A stretch of 64,000 nt of DNA, from the NCBI GenBank assembly GCA_023935145.1, contig CM043698.1:39457501-39521500 (forward strand), in the 5' to 3' direction. The notes below the pieces were generated by a model. It did no database searches. It saw only the letters and a list, made by a program, of their open reading frames with translations, and was not told the DNA's origin. The DNA is from Bretschneidera sinensis (Eukaryota; Streptophyta; Magnoliopsida; Brassicales; Akaniaceae). Positions 1-11,751 of this stretch are shown here, one piece after another. The first letter of the stretch is position 1; every line of letters starts with the position of its first letter. The translations under genes and the position numbers were made by a program.

Positions 1-2
1 AG

Positions 3-410
3 CATAAGGAAGCTATAGGCTGGACTATTGAGGATTTCAAGGGAATCAACCCCTCGTTGGTAATACACACGATACAGTTGGAGGAGAATGCTAAGCCATC
101 GAGGGAGCCACAAATAAGGCTTAACCCTGCTATGCAAGAGGTTGTGAGGGCAAAAGATATTAAGCTGTTAGAGGCAGGGATCATTTATCCCATCTCTAAT
201 AGCAAAGGGGTGAGCCTGATTAAAGTCATGCCAAAACGTGCTGAATTGACAGTAGTAAATAAAGACGACGAGTTGGTTCCAACTAGAGTGCAGTCAAAAT
301 GGAGAAAGTGTCTAGACTACCGTAAATTGAATGCTGCCACTAGGCCTGATCATTTTCCATTCCCATTTATTGATCAGATGGTGGAGCGTTTAGTTTGGCA
401 TGTTTACTAA
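3..410 (+). pseudogene. Truncated pol: protease-RT linker and start of reverse transcriptase
   Basis: The open frame runs in from the window start, about 135 codons, ending in TAA at 408-410. It matches the RT N-terminus of AthH (42128-42530): a leading KEAIGWTIEDFKG, then LNPAMQEVV and LLEAGIIYPIS, then CLDYRKLNAAT. It stops just after the FIDQMVERL motif, where AthH goes on to the catalytic domain. None of the RT catalytic aspartates is included, so no polymerase activity is possible. In the segment after YPIS the usual KWVSP-type residues are replaced (SKGVSLIKV), showing relaxed constraint. It could still be translated as the C-terminal tail of the short gag-like protein seen whole in AthF. 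Confidence 0.85.
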
Positions 411-1685
411 TGTTGGGTCTGGCTGAAGACGTTAAACTTAGCGCTCATGGGAGGCACCCCATAGCTTATCTTTTCTGTTTATTTATTATTTCGTATTTTT
501 ATGATTAATTTTTGTTTCCAATATTTTTTTTGTTTTCCAGTTTTTTTATTTTTCAGGGACAATGCGTATTTCAGTTCAAGTTTGGGGGTATGCTATGAGC
601 CATACCAGTCCAGATAGTTCTCCATATCTCAGGTCAGCTCTTTTCATATTAGTCACACATTGGGGTCAATGTGTAATTTAAGTTTAGGGCTATGGGAGAC
701 ACATCACACACTTTGTCCTAATTTGTTATCTTTTCGTCGTAGAGATAAATGCATGCTCATGTTATCGTGAAATTTTAGTTGATCTAAACATTTTATGTGA
801 TGTGATGTCATTGGTGAGCTTAATATTTTGAACACATGATCTGGTGATAAATTTTTCAAATTTAGTTACTTACTTTAGGCATTTTGAGAATTCACATGTT
901 TGATTTAATCTAACACAAGCACATTAGCACAAATTATGTGAGGTATGACAAGTGATTTTAATGTGTATTTTTCCTTATCTTAACTGAAACTGGATGACTT
1001 GTTGGATGAACACTTGGGCATAAAGAAAGAAAAAAAATTAATTACTACAACTTTTCGCTGAGTAACTGGACCTCTTGCCTCAGTAAGCAGTGAGTGTTCA
1101 CGTCAAAAGGTGGAATTTTGCTTGGTAGTATTAAGGCCAGTTTATTTTCGTAGCCTTTTTGACTCGAGTTAGTAAGTCCTTAGGGGTGTCTGTACACCTA
1201 ATGCCCTAAAACCATCTGGTTTGGGAGTCATTGACTCAACACTCGCTACATGGGTCAATTAGAAAGCTTAAGGGAACTAAACATAGTCGTGCCTTATTAT
1301 TGTTAAAAAAATAAAAAGAATAAAATAAAAACTATGCCTTTTCGTTCATTTTTTATAGGAAATTCGGTGAATCTTGAGACATAGAGACCTTACACATTAG
1401 AGTTACTTGGAAGCTTCATTTTTATATGCTAATTCACCTTACACTGATTCAAGCTTGTGATGCCTTATCCTGCCTTTTGTAAGTAATTAGATTTTAACAT
1501 TTCTATTCATTGCGAAGATGGGTTTACCTTTTTAAGCTTGCTTATGAATGAATATCATGGTGATGTGTGCTCATTAAATTTTTGGATACCATGAGTGATG
1601 ACTTTATCTTTATGTTCTTTGTTTTTCATTGAGTCTTTTATTTTGTTTTGCTAAGGGACTAGCAAAATATAAGTTTGGGGGTATT
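411..1685 (+). other. 3' untranslated region of AthA with conserved structured blocks
   Basis: Noncoding. It contains the 44-bp boundary box (418-461), a PPT-like AAGTTTGGGGGTATG with a GGTATG/CATACC hairpin (about 574-604), the hairpin CACATTGGGGTCAATGTG (656-673), a CTGAGTAACTGG/CTCAGTAAGCAGTG block (1056-1115), a branched fold closed by TGACTC/GAGTCA (1160-1230), and the true polypurine tract at 1671-1682. The second PPT-like copy, near 677, is mutated (AGTTTAGGGCTATG). The same order is found in AthH, AthF, AthB, AthC and AthG. Confidence 0.75.
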
Positions 1686-2941
1686 TGATGAGTCTTAAAT
1701 ATTGCATATTTTAGACCCTTAACTTATATTTGTTACGCTCTTAGTTAGTAGTATTTCACTTTATTTTACGTCTTTCTTGTGTTTTGTGTATTTTTACAGG
1801 TTTGTGGAGAAAATAAAGCATTTCAGGAGATGTGAAGCTTCCGAAGACATTGCGATCGATCGCACGAGATATGCGATCGAGCGAACCTACCTACGAACGA
1901 GCGCATGATCAACATCCCATATCGAAATATTTGAAGTTCAGTGCATCTGCGATCGATCGTAACAGACATGCGATCGAGCGCACATGAGATCGTGCGCACA
2001 AGACATGCGATCGATCGTACCGGCGATTGATTGCACCACACTGCGATCGAGCGCACACGAGCAGTATCCCACATCGAATCTGCAACCCATATTGCTCTGG
2101 GTCTTCCCCTATATAAACACCATCTGGCTTCATCATTCAGTGTACAATTCCTGAGCCACTTTGGTGTTTACCGGTGGACGTCCGCTAGCATTTTGGTGGA
2201 TCCCGAAGGCATTGCTACCATGAGGGGAAGTGCCGCCCGTCAGCGAGTGGAATTTCTCCCATGTAAAGTTGTTTATTTATTTCTTTATATTCAGTTGTTT
2301 TAGTTTAAATGTTTAGCACTTTTTATTATAGTTTTATAGTTATGAGTGGCTAGACTCTTCAGCTAAGGTTGAAGATGAAGCCCCGTCATTGTTTGGCGTA
2401 GTAGTTCAGATTTGCTTGTACAAATCAGACAATTTTTAGTATAAAATGTTCTGTCAATTATTTGAGTTAATCGTATAATTGATTGAGTTTAAATTGTCTA
2501 TTGGATATTCTTTGTGTTTCATTTGATGGATACATCGAATTGTTTTCGATTAAATTGGATTTCCTTTGTGATTTGTTAAGAGCGGATACATCAGATGCTT
2601 TTGGTTTAATTGGGATATTCTTTGTTTTTTGTCTTATAGTTGGATTCATGGAATTTTTTGATAGGCTATCTTTAGAACATTGAGTTATATGCCTAACTTT
2701 GGCGGGGTGGATTCAGAAACCTTAGTGTGTTTTTATTAGTTTTTAAAATCAATTTAGTTTAGCTTTTATTTATTTTGCAATATATAATTACAAATTTAAA
2801 TTTGGAACTAGGTTAAAATAGACTTAGTTTAGATAAAAATATATTTTTACAACACAATTCCCTGTGGATTCGACCTCGCACTTGCACAACACTATATTGC
2901 AAACGACTCGTGCGCTTGCGAGTAAATTAAAACTCACAACA
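1686..2941 (+). repeat. 3' LTR of AthA (family 1), 1256 bp
   Basis: Starts TGATGAGTCTTAAATATTGC directly after the PPT and ends AAACTCACAACA. It aligns along its length with the 1267-bp LTRs of AthH. It holds an array of CpG-rich near-palindromes (about 1848-2062), a TATA box TATATAAA at 2110-2117, an 8-bp inverted repeat AAACACCA/TGGTGTTT just after the TATA box, and the U5 motif CCCTGTGGATTCGACC near 2861. Confidence 0.9.
1848..2062 (+). repeat. Array of TGCGMTCGAKCGCA near-palindromes in the AthA LTR
   Basis: About nine to ten imperfect 14-mers spaced 10-40 bp, all centred on TCGA. Examples are TGCGATCGATCGCA, TGCGATCGAGCGCA and GAGATCGTGCGCAC variants. They lie 50-260 bp upstream of the TATA box, where enhancer or silencer sites of an LTR promoter would be. 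The surrounding DNA is AT-rich and CpG-poor, so the CpG content stands out. Confidence 0.8.
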
Positions 2942-3529
2942 GAAACATACACATTAAAATCACATGTCATACCACACGCAATTTTGTGCTAATGTGCTCG
3001 TGTCAGATTAGATCAAACATGTGAATTTTCAAATGCTTAAAGAAAGTAACAAAGTTTTAAAACTCTATCATCAAATCACATGTTCACGATTTTAAGCTCA
3101 CCAATGACATCACATCACAGTACTTGTTTAGATCAACCAAAATTTCAAAATAACATGAGCATGCATTTATCTTTACGAAGAAAAATCAACAACAAATTAG
3201 GACAAAGTAACAACAAATTAAGACAAAGTGTGTGTAATGTATCTCCCATACCCCCAAACTTAAATTATACATTGTCTCTAATGTGTGAATAATATGGAAA
3301 GAGCTGACCTGGGCGATGGAGAACTAGTTGGACTGGCATGGCTCATAGCATACCCCCAAACTTGAACTGAAGTACTCGTTATCTTTGAAAAAATTAAGAC
3401 TGGAAAACAAAAGAAACACTAGAAATAAACAGTAATAAGAAATATGTAAAATAATAAACAAACATAAAGGATATGCTGTGGGGTGCCTCCCATGAGCGTT
3501 AAGTTTTACATCTTTAGCCAGACCCAGCA
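2942..3529 (-). other. 3' untranslated region of AthE (proximal part)
   Basis: Noncoding. The boundary box is at 3479-3523, followed (reading leftward) by PPT-like CCCCCAAACTT complements near 3350 and 3250 and a diverged CACATT/AATGT hairpin near 3269-3286. The distal part, with the PPT and 3' LTR, is displaced beyond the AthA insertion. Confidence 0.7.
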
Positions 3530-4768
3530 TTAGTAATCGTGCCCAGCTAATCGTTCTGCCATCTGATCAATAAATGAGAGTGGAAAATGATCATTCCTTG
3601 TGGCAGCATTCAATTCACGGTAATCTAGACACATTCTACATCCTGACTGAACACGAGTTGGCTCCAACTCGTCTTTATGCTTCACTACCGTCAATCCAGC
3701 CTGCTTTGGCACAACATGAATCGGGCTCACCCACTCGCTATCAAAGATTGGATAAATGATCCCTACATCCAATAGCTTTATCACTTCAGTCCTCACAACC
3801 TCTTGCATAGCTGGGTTGAGCCTTCTTTGTGGGTCCCTCGATGGCCTGGCATTCTCCTCCAAATGTAACTTGGGCATCACCACCGAGGGGTTTATTCCCT
3901 TGATATCCTCAATAGTCCAGCCAATAGCTTCCTTATACTCTCTTAAAACGTCCACTAATTTCTCCTCTTGAGCCTCAACCAAATCTGAAGCTATAATCCC
4001 AGGCAAAGAATCTGTAGAACCTAAGAACTTATACTTAAGATTGTTCGGTAAAGGCTTAAGTTCCTTCTTGAGGGGTTCAGGTGCTGTGGTCTCCTCCATT
4101 TCACTGCTCTTCTAAGGAGCAGACTCCAAAGTATCATTTGCTTGCTCAAGCAACTTATCCAAATCCAAATCCTCTCCAAACTAAGCAAAGCATGCCACCA
4201 GGGGGTCCTCAATGGTTGATTCACCTATAGTCTCCTTTGTCTTACTACTCTCTCGAGAAGCAGACTCCAAGATAGCATTTGCTTGCTCAAGTAGCTTATC
4301 CAAATCCAAATCCTCTCCAAACTGAGCAAAGCATGCCTCCACAATGTCCTCAGACTACTCTCCTTTCTTGGGCGCTTGTAATCTCTCAAGGTAAGGCACT
4401 TCAGGTTAAAACGACCCAAGAAGATCCTTAATAGTAGGTGTGGCTATAGATGGCTCAGCATCTCTCTTCTCCTTGTTGCCACTTTCTTACCCTTGTTGCA
4501 TAGTAGAGTTCTCTTCCACTTGATTGTCTATTTGTCTCCTAGACCTCAATATGGTAATAAACTGCACTTGTTCTTGTCCGTGCGTAGGAGTCGATGAATT
4601 TCCCACCGCAAACTGTTCCTTCAGGTTAGGCACAGGTTGACTAGTGAACTTTCCCTTCTCTCCTTCACCCACGTGACTTGTGATTTGATCCATTTGACTC
4701 TCTAGCTTGGCAATCGCTTGGGTGTTTACTATTTGTGCACTCCTTACTTCATTGATGGAGTGGCCGGT
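3530..4768 (-). pseudogene. AthE gag-like linker and truncated RT (C-terminal part)
   Basis: Reading leftward from 4768: the NTQAIAKLESQ / EREKGKF-type linker, a tandem pair of about 46-residue acidic modules with core FGEDLDLDKLLEQAN, then ELKPLPNNLKYKFLG and the RT N-terminus ending DQMAERLAGHDY at 3530. Several stops interrupt it, for example near 4490, 4350, 4175 and 4115; the last 189 codons are open. Compared with AthH it lacks the aspartic protease (between the APKKGE and EDP motifs) and everything after RT motif 1. The first part of the frame lies at 11752-12234, across AthD. Confidence 0.8.
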
Positions 4769-5461
4769 TGATAAGAACCATAAAATGCATCTAAACAATG
4801 CTTATTTGTTAGCATGCTAAGGTTGATCTAGGGTTTTATTACTCGTTTTTGCCTTAACAATTCTAAAGTATCCTTTTTGGATCATTGATCTATTTTGATG
4901 CATTTTCAGGTGCTTTGAGTCCAAAAGAGATGATAAAGCAATCTATGTTTAAAGCGCCAAAAGTTCTTGCATCTTGATGTTGGTATTTGTTCAAGGTTTA
5001 GACATGTCCAAACATGATTTAAAGATGATTTTCGTCTAAACCAAGATTGGAGTAATAATTTACAGTGAGTCAAAAGACTGCACACAAGTGTGTGCATCAC
5101 TTTGGAGCAAGTTAAGGGTAGGCACACTAGTGTGTGCACTTCTGTATACAAGCTGACACTAAATTGCCAGAATTTCTCGTACAGATCAATCACCTTTTCA
5201 GATTAAACTGTATTGATGTAGGAAGAACCAGGAGATGAACCATATATTCTTAGAAAGATCTGGAAGTCTATTTTCTGGAGAATTTTACGGTTCATAAAAA
5301 AGGATATTTCTAGAGAAAGTTATGGCAGTTTTAGTGGAAACAGTTCAGGCCAGCACAGCAGGCCCAGACGCACAGCACGGCCCACTCGCCTCTTGACCTG
5401 ATTAGGGTGAGCAAGTGACATTTTTCCAAGACCAAATTACCCCTAGCTACTACTTGTAATC

Positions 5462-5469
5462 TATAAATA
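5462..5469 (+). promoter_or_regulatory. TATA box of the AthD 5' LTR
   Basis: TATAAATA, repeated at 10800-10807 in the 3' LTR. It lies about 690 bp into the LTR, a usual place for the U3 promoter of a long plant LTR. Confidence 0.6.
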
Positions 5470-5600
5470 ACTCCTTAAGGAGTGTGCAGCCGGGGATTCA
5501 AAGAATTGAAGAGAGAAAGCAAGGAAGAGAGAAAAAAGAGAGGATCCAAGGGATCCAAATCCAGCATTCTTCCATTTTCTTTCCAAGTTTTCTTTGGCTG

Positions 5601-5702
5601 CAAATCAAGGGGAGAACATCCATATTGTTCATCCACCTTGAACTTCATGGCCAAATCAAGGGGAGAGCATCCTTATTGTTCTTCCACCTTGATTTCCATG
5701 GC
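5601..5702 (+). repeat. 51-bp tandem duplication in the AthD LTR
   Basis: Two units starting CAAATCAAGGGGAGA at 5601 and 5652. They lie downstream of the TATA box and so probably in the transcript leader. The same pair occurs in the 3' LTR near 10939-11040. Confidence 0.8.
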
Positions 5703-6415
5703 CAACTAGTCTTCATGCAAGGGAAAATGATGAATCCTTAAGGATTTATTGTTCCTTATTTCCTATTCTTGATTCGGTTGTATGGATTTATTGTTGAATA
5801 TTGTTTGTAAATTATTCATTGATTAAGTAAGAAGGATTTGAGTTCATGTGATAGATGTACTTTTTATTCTTCTTCTTTTAGATTCTCTTAATCCGATGAT
5901 TGCATCCTTCTCCTCCTTTGAGGTTGTTTGGATGTGATTGATTCTGGTAGATTTATTTTATTGATTGTCCATTACTGCGATATTGTCTTTTAAGATATAT
6001 TGTCGTTTCTTGATAATCTTTAAGATCGGTCATGTGTGCTTGAACCAAAATCAATGAGTAATTTGTAGCAATTATATTAGAGTTATAAATGTGCTTGATT
6101 GAATATATTCCGATTGCTTGTTTGGGATGTGAAACTTGCAATCGAGATAAAATCAATTGAATCAAGAGTGGAAATAGGGAACGAACCTAAGGAGGATTCC
6201 CGGAACCTTGTTATTTCTTATTTATATTTCCTTTATATTTACGCAATTTTTCTTACATTATTTCACCATCAAAACCCAAAAATCTTTCGTGTAACTTTTA
6301 TCGTTCATTTTAAGGTTCGCACATTTTCTTTTGTACTTAACTTGTTTCCCTATGGAATCGACACCCCAAAGCCGTACTACAATAACCATGTTATACTTTG
6401 GGCGTAATCAAATTT

Positions 6416-6433
6416 TGGCGCCGTTGCCGGGGA
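6416..6433 (+). other. Primer-binding site of AthD (tRNA-Asp)
   Basis: TGGCGCCGTTGCCGGGGA is an exact 18-nt complement of the 3' end of plant tRNA-Asp, five bases after the LTR end. Athila-clade elements typically use this primer. Confidence 0.85.
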
Positions 6434-6559
6434 AACGCACTTAAGTACAAGGAAACTTGTCAACTTTGAGTGTGACGGTAGAAGAATTGTAAATATTTTT
6501 ATTTTCAGCAGTTTGTAAATACGATAATATTGTTCCTTTTTCTTTGTTTTGATTTTCTA

Positions 6560-6945
6560 ATTTTCTTTTATTATTCTATTTTTATTTATTTGTTTATTAT
6601 TCTGTTTTTATTTATCTGTTTATTATTCTGTTTTTATTTATTTGTTTATTATTTTGTTTTATTTATCTGTTTATTATTCTATTTATTTATTTGTTTGTTA
6701 TTCTGTTTTTATTTATTTGTTTATTATTCTGTTTTTATTTATCTGTTTATTACTCTGTTTTTATTTATCTGTTTATTACTCTGTTTTATTTATTTATTTA
6801 TTATTCTGTTTTATTTATTTGTTTATTATTCTGTTTTATTTATTTGTTTATTATTATGTTTTATTTATTTGTTTATTATTTTGTTTTAATTATTTGTTTA
6901 TTTATTTATTACTTTATTTATTTATTTATTCCCCCTCTAAATTAA
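6560..6945 (+). repeat. T-rich 26-27 bp minisatellite in the AthD leader
   Basis: About 14 imperfect units of the kind TTTATTTATCTGTTTATTAT plus TCTGTT, first 27 and later 26 bp apart. It lies between the primer site and gag. The hydrophobic reading frames across it (runs of F, L, I, Y) are by-products of the repeat and are not annotated as genes. Confidence 0.85.
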
Positions 6946-6952
6946 TTGGTGC

Positions 6953-8649
6953 ATGCTTAGATCGAGAAATTCGCGAGGTAGATTCGTTAAAGGACCCGAA
7001 TTAGAGTTACCCTCTCGTTCCACCTCCATTGGTGAAACCTCGCCTAGATCAAACCATAGTGCACCCCCATCAGAAAATTTAGAGGATTTTGTTAACATGG
7101 CCGATAATCATAATGAAAATGTTGCCAGGACACTTCAGGATTACCTCTACCCTACACGCACAACCACACCATCATGCATCATGTTTCCAGCCAATACTCG
7201 CCAGCTAAATTTTAAACCAAGGATGATTCAATTACTCCCTACTTTTCATGGCTTGGATAACGAAAACCCATATGTGCACATTAAAGAGTTTGAGGAAGTA
7301 GTCGCGACTTTTCATAGTCACGATGAAACCGATGACATTGTTAGGCTTAAGTTCTTTCCTTTCGCTTTGAAGGATAGAGCTAAGAGTTGGCTATACTCAC
7401 TAAGACCACGATCTATTAGGTCATGGACTGAGATGACTCAAATTTTCTTCAATAAATAATTTCCCCAACATAAGACCAATGCTTTGAAAAGGTAAATCTC
7501 CACCTTTGCACAAAAGGACAGCGAGACTTTGTATCAGTCTTGGGAGAGATTTAAAGAGTTATTGAGTATGTGCCCTCACCATGGGTATGAGAATTGGCGT
7601 TTAGTGAGCTATTTCTATGAGGGTCTTACCTATAGAGAACGCCAATTTGTAGAGATGATGTGTAATGGTGGGTTCTTGGAGAAAGATCCTGATAAGGCCA
7701 TAGAGTACCTCAATGAGCTTGCTGAAAAAGCTCACACTTGGATTGGACCTAGTGCTACTGAAAGCACAAATAGGTACGACCTATAGAGCACCCAAATGGT
7801 GGTGGAATTCACCATCTTAAGGAAGAGGATAACCTTAAGGCCAAGGTCGAGATGCTCACTAGGGAACTAGAGGTATTAAAGAGTAAGAGCTTAAAGCCAA
7901 CACACGTGGTTAATCATGCAAAATCTTTTGAACCATGTTTTGTATGTGGCAGGGTAGACCATCTAGCCCAAGAGTGTCCCACATTTGTTGATATGAGAGG
8001 GATGTATAAGGAACAATGTAATGCCCTAGGCATGTACACGAAGCCTTCTACACCCTTCTCTAACACCTATAATCCAGGATGGCGAAATCACCCCAATTTC
8101 AGCTGGAAGTCTGAAAACCAGCAACTTGCACAACCCCCTGCACCATATCCTGAACCATATCATGCACCTGTATCTTCTAGGAGTTCTTTAGAAGACACTT
8201 TACATGCTTTTATTGAAGCACAGGGGAAGACAAATCAAAGGCTTGAATCTTTAATTGTGCAGGTTGTTGAAGAACATAAAGAGATAAAGAGCCAAGTGTC
8301 CAAGCTAACGAGCTACTTGAGTGTGACTGAGCGAGGTAAGTTCCCTTCTCAAGCTCAGTCCACATCCTACGGTCAGCACCAAACACAACAGAAGAAAGAG
8401 GAGGTGAATGCCATTGAGACACTTAGTGGTAAGTCATTACACATCCCAACACCGAACAAATCAGAGGATGTGGACGACAACCACCAAGTATATACCCTCA
8501 CCCATGGCTTCACGGGAGCATATATCGAGCCAAAATCTGCAGATGTTACTGATGACATCTTTAAGGTCTCTCCAAAGCACACAAGCAGCAAATTTAACAG
8601 TAAAGCAATTGCTGGTGCAGTCAACTCATGTTTGTCTAGGAGGGAATAA
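6953..8649 (+). pseudogene. AthD gag, broken
   Basis: Gag nucleocapsid protein that would package element RNA in cytoplasmic particles. The start at 6953 gives MLRSRNSRGR, parallel to the AthH gag start. The retrotrans-gag domain covers about 6953-7786 (ENPYVHIKEFEEV, AKSWLYSLRP, QSWERFKELL). It has stops at 7457-7459 and near 7490, then a frameshift between 7786 and 7852. The last 265 codons are open, with a CCHC zinc knuckle CFVCGRVDHLAQEC (CX2CX4HX4C) near 7938, the YNPGWRNHPNFSW motif and a coiled-coil-like stretch (about 8200-8330). It ends at 8647-8649 before the protease region, just upstream of the boundary box. Confidence 0.88.
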
Positions 8650-10106
8650 GAGTGTCTGGTTGAAGACGTAAAACTTAGCGCTCATGGGAGGCACCCCATA
8701 GCATATCCTTTTATTTTTATTGTTATTGTTTTTCATAATTCTTTTTCTTGTTTATTATTAGTATTTTGCTGTTTTCCAGTTTTACTTTCGTATTTCTTTT
8801 TCAGGGACAATTATACGAAGCAGTTCAATTGGTGGTGCACAATTTTCAGCTTCTATGCATTTTTGGCCACACAGGGAGGTTCCTTTCATTTTTCTTTTAC
8901 ATTGAGGTCAATGCAATGTTTAGGTTGGGGGTGGAGGAAACATATTTCTTTTCTTTTTTTAATTGAACTACTTGGTGTCACTTTCTTTCTTTTCGTTGTT
9001 AGGATAAAAAAGAAAAAATTTGTTTGTTTTTAGCATGCTTTGTGTTAGCCTTGAAGTTTATTCACATGTCAATGATATGAGCTTAATCGAGATAGCATAT
9101 AGCATTTAGAAGAAGTTAAATCTTTCTTCGCTTTTGAGAATAAATTAAGTGTCAATTTTTCTTTGGTTTGAGACTCTGGTTTGTGGTAAGATTGCATGAT
9201 TAGTCTAAAGCATTTGAAGAAGTTTTATGCGCGGTTGTTTTCCACAACCCCCAAGTTTATCCTTACCTCTCTTTTAAAAGAACTTAGTTATACACATGTT
9301 GTAAGAAGCACTTAAAAGGAGTAAGGGTGGAAATATGAGAAAATATTACTACCATAACCCAAGTACATTAAAAGAGATAAGTTGGGGGTTGTGGAAAAGA
9401 AAAGAAAAGAATGAAAGAGGAGGTGAATGGTCTTATTCCAAAATAAAAAAAAATAAAAAATGAGAAAAAATGAATTATGGAAAAGAAAGAAGAAAAGAAA
9501 AAAAAATGGTGATTTATTGCGAGAAATGCTCGAAAAATGGTTGAAAGAGTTGGGTGTTGAAGTAAGGTTATCTTGTGCTTAAAGTGGTTGTGTTTAAATT
9601 AAGAGACTTAGTTCTTTTATTTGTTTAAACTTTCCAGTTCTTTCTTGACCTTTACCCTAGCCTAACATTGCAAGCTTATTAAAGACCTATTGATCCGATG
9701 AAGTGAGATTTTTCTACATAGTGGAGAGTGATTTGAAAAGTGAGCATATGGAGCTTGATTTGTGATTGATGTCACGCAATTTAATATGTTTTTAGAGGCC
9801 AAGACTTCTATTCATGCTATGTTATGCATAAAATCATCCGGGTATTCGGATTAATGTATTGTGGTAAGATGGATGTTAAGAGTCGATAACGATTCTAAGA
9901 TTGACATTTGGATTATTCTTGGACTTGAGTGATGTTTAATGATTCTATGTGCTGTATGTTATGCATGATTTTTGAGACAAAGATTTTTGAATCACTCTTG
10001 GTTAACGCCAGCATTGCTGTATTTTGCTTTGATTTCTAAATAAAGAATTCATCTCTTGTCTTTTGCTTGAATTGCTAGGGACTAGCAATAAGCTAGTTGG
10101 GGGTTG
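8650..10106 (+). other. 3' untranslated region and polypurine tract of AthD
   Basis: The boundary box is at 8655-8698. Near 8910 a CATTGAGGTCAATG hairpin and TTAGGTTGGGGGTGG resemble blocks of the other families. A long inverted repeat pairs 9239-9261 with 9377-9398. The polypurine tract AGTTGGGGGTTG at about 10095-10106 touches the 3' LTR, and a near copy lies inside the inverted repeat at 9380-9392. Purine-rich AAAG runs cover 9395-9500. No coding. Confidence 0.75.
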
Positions 10107-11746
10107 TGATAAGAACCATAAAATGCATCTAAACAATGCTTATTTGTTAGCATGCTAAGGTTGATCTAGGGTTTTATTACTCATTTTTGCCTTAACAATT
10201 CTAAAGTATCCTTTTTGGATCATTGATCTATTTCGATGCATTTTCAGGTGCTTTGAGTCCAAAAGAGATGATAAAGCAATCTATGTTTAAAGCGCCAAAA
10301 GTTCTTGCATCTTGATGTTGGTATTTGTTCAAGGTTTAGACATATCCAAACATGATTTAAAGATGATTTTCGTCTAAACCAAGATTGGAGTAATAATTTA
10401 CAGTGAGTCAAAAGACTGCACACAAGTGTGTGCATCACTTTGGAGCAAGTTAAGGGTAGGCACACTAGTGTGTGCACTTCTGTATACAAGCTGACACTAA
10501 ATTGCCAGAATTTCTCGTACAGATCAATCACCTTTTCAGATTAAACTGTATTGATGTAGGAAGAACCAGGAGATGAACCATATATTCTTAGAAAGATCCG
10601 GAAGTCTATTTTCTGGAGAATTTTACGGTTCATAAAAAAGGATATTTCTAGAGAAAGTTATGGCAGTTTTAGTGGAAACAGTTCAGGCCAGCACAGCAGG
10701 CCCAGACGCACAGCACGGCCCACTCGCCTCTTGACCTGATTAGGGCGAGCAAGTGCCATTTTTCCAAGACCAAATTACCCCTAGCTACTACTTGTAATCT
10801 ATAAATAACTCCTTAAGGAGTGTGCAGCCAGGGATTCAAAGAATTGAAGAGAGAAAGCAAGGAAGAGAGCAAAAAGAGAGGATCCAAGGGATCCAAATCC
10901 AGCATTCTTCCATTTTCTTTCCAAGTTTTCTTTGGCTGCAAATCAAGGGGAGAACATCCATATTGTTCATCCACCTTGAACTTCATGGCCAAATCAAGGG
11001 GAGAGCATCCTTATTGTTCTTCCACCTTGATTTCCATGGCCAACTAGTCTTCATACAAGGGAAAAGGATGAATCCTTAGGGATTTATTGTTCCTTATTTC
11101 CTATTCTTGATTCGGTTGTATGGATTTATTGTTGAATATTGTTTGTAAATTATTCATTGATTAAGTAAGAAGGATTTGAGTTCATGTGATAGATGTACTT
11201 TTTATTCTTCTTCTTTTAGATTCTCTTAATCCGGTGATTGCATCTTTCTCCTCCTTTGAGGTTGTTTGGATGTGATTGATTCCGGTAGATTTATTTTATT
11301 GATTGTCCATTACTGCGATATTTTCTTTTAAGATATATTGTTATTTCTTGATAATCTTTAAGATCGGTTATGTGTGCTTGAACCAAAATCAATGAGTAAT
11401 TTGTAGCAATTATATTAGAGTTATAAATGTGCTTGATTGAATATATTCCGATTGCTTGTTTGGGATGTGAAACTTGCAATCGAGATAAAATCAATTGAAT
11501 CAAGAGTGGAAATAGGGAACGAACCTAAGGAGGATTCCCTGAACCTTGTTATTTCTTATTTATATTTCCTTTATATTTACGCAATTTTTCTTACATTATT
11601 TCACCATCAACCCAAAAATCTTTCGTGTAACTTTTATCGTTCGTTTTAAGGTTCACAAATTTTCCTTTGTACTTAACTTGTTTCCCTGTGGAATCGATAC
11701 CCTAGAGCCATACTACAATAACCGTGTTATACTTCGGGTGTAATCA
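10107..11746 (+). repeat. 3' LTR of AthD, 1640 bp
   Basis: Near-identical to the 5' LTR at 4769-6410, ending CGGGTGTAATCA and followed by the target duplication CCGGT. Confidence 0.92.
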
Positions 11747-11751
11747 CCGGT

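Larger units (their letters stand above)
1..2941 (+). mobile_element. AthA: 3' part of a non-autonomous Athila-clade Ty3/Gypsy retrotransposon
   Basis: The left end lies outside the window. Order seen: reverse-transcriptase N-terminal fragment (to 410), 3' UTR, polypurine tract AAGTTTGGGGGT (1671-1682), then an LTR ending ...CACAACA at 2941. The sequence jumps from RT motif-1 coding directly to the 3' UTR; RT core, RNase H and integrase, present in the related AthH, are missing. AthE and AthF have the same junction, so this is a replicated deletion derivative and not local damage. It interrupts the 3' UTR of AthE at 2941/2942. The target duplication cannot be checked because the left flank is absent. 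Confidence 0.85.
4769..6410 (+). repeat. 5' LTR of AthD, 1642 bp
   Basis: Runs from TGATAAGAACC to GGCGTAATCA. Contains two inverted-repeat motifs (TGCACACAAGTGTGTGCA near 5088 and GCACACTAGTGTGTGC near 5120), an RNA-leader-like purine stretch near 5500, a TATA box at 5462-5469, a 51-bp tandem duplication at 5601-5702 and the U5 motif CCCTATGGAATCGACACC. A segment at about 5210-5350 is shared, in matching sense, with the AthE LTR. Confidence 0.92.
4769..11746 (+). mobile_element. AthD: gag-only non-autonomous Gypsy element (TR-GAG type), 6978 bp
   Basis: Complete insertion with LTRs of 1642 and 1640 bp and a 5-bp target duplication CCGGT (4764-4768 and 11747-11751). Internal order: tRNA-Asp primer site, T-rich minisatellite, broken gag with a CCHC zinc knuckle, boundary box, long 3' UTR and polypurine tract. 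There is no protease, RT or integrase. The LTRs look about 98-99% identical by eye, so insertion was fairly recent. Its LTR start (TGATAAGAACC) and 3' UTR differ most from its relatives, yet it keeps the boundary box and the primer site. Confidence 0.92.

Noticed and set aside
1823..2136. Small frames rich in RSIA, CARSH and CDRS peptides in every Athila-like LTR
   Set aside because: These are translations of the TGCGMTCGAKCGCA arrays in several frames and both strands, not proteins.
6530..7004. Overlapping hydrophobic reading frames of 84-120 codons resembling membrane proteins
   Set aside because: They are produced by the T-rich 26-27 bp minisatellite; several frames give the same F/L/Y/I pattern and none has a conserved domain.
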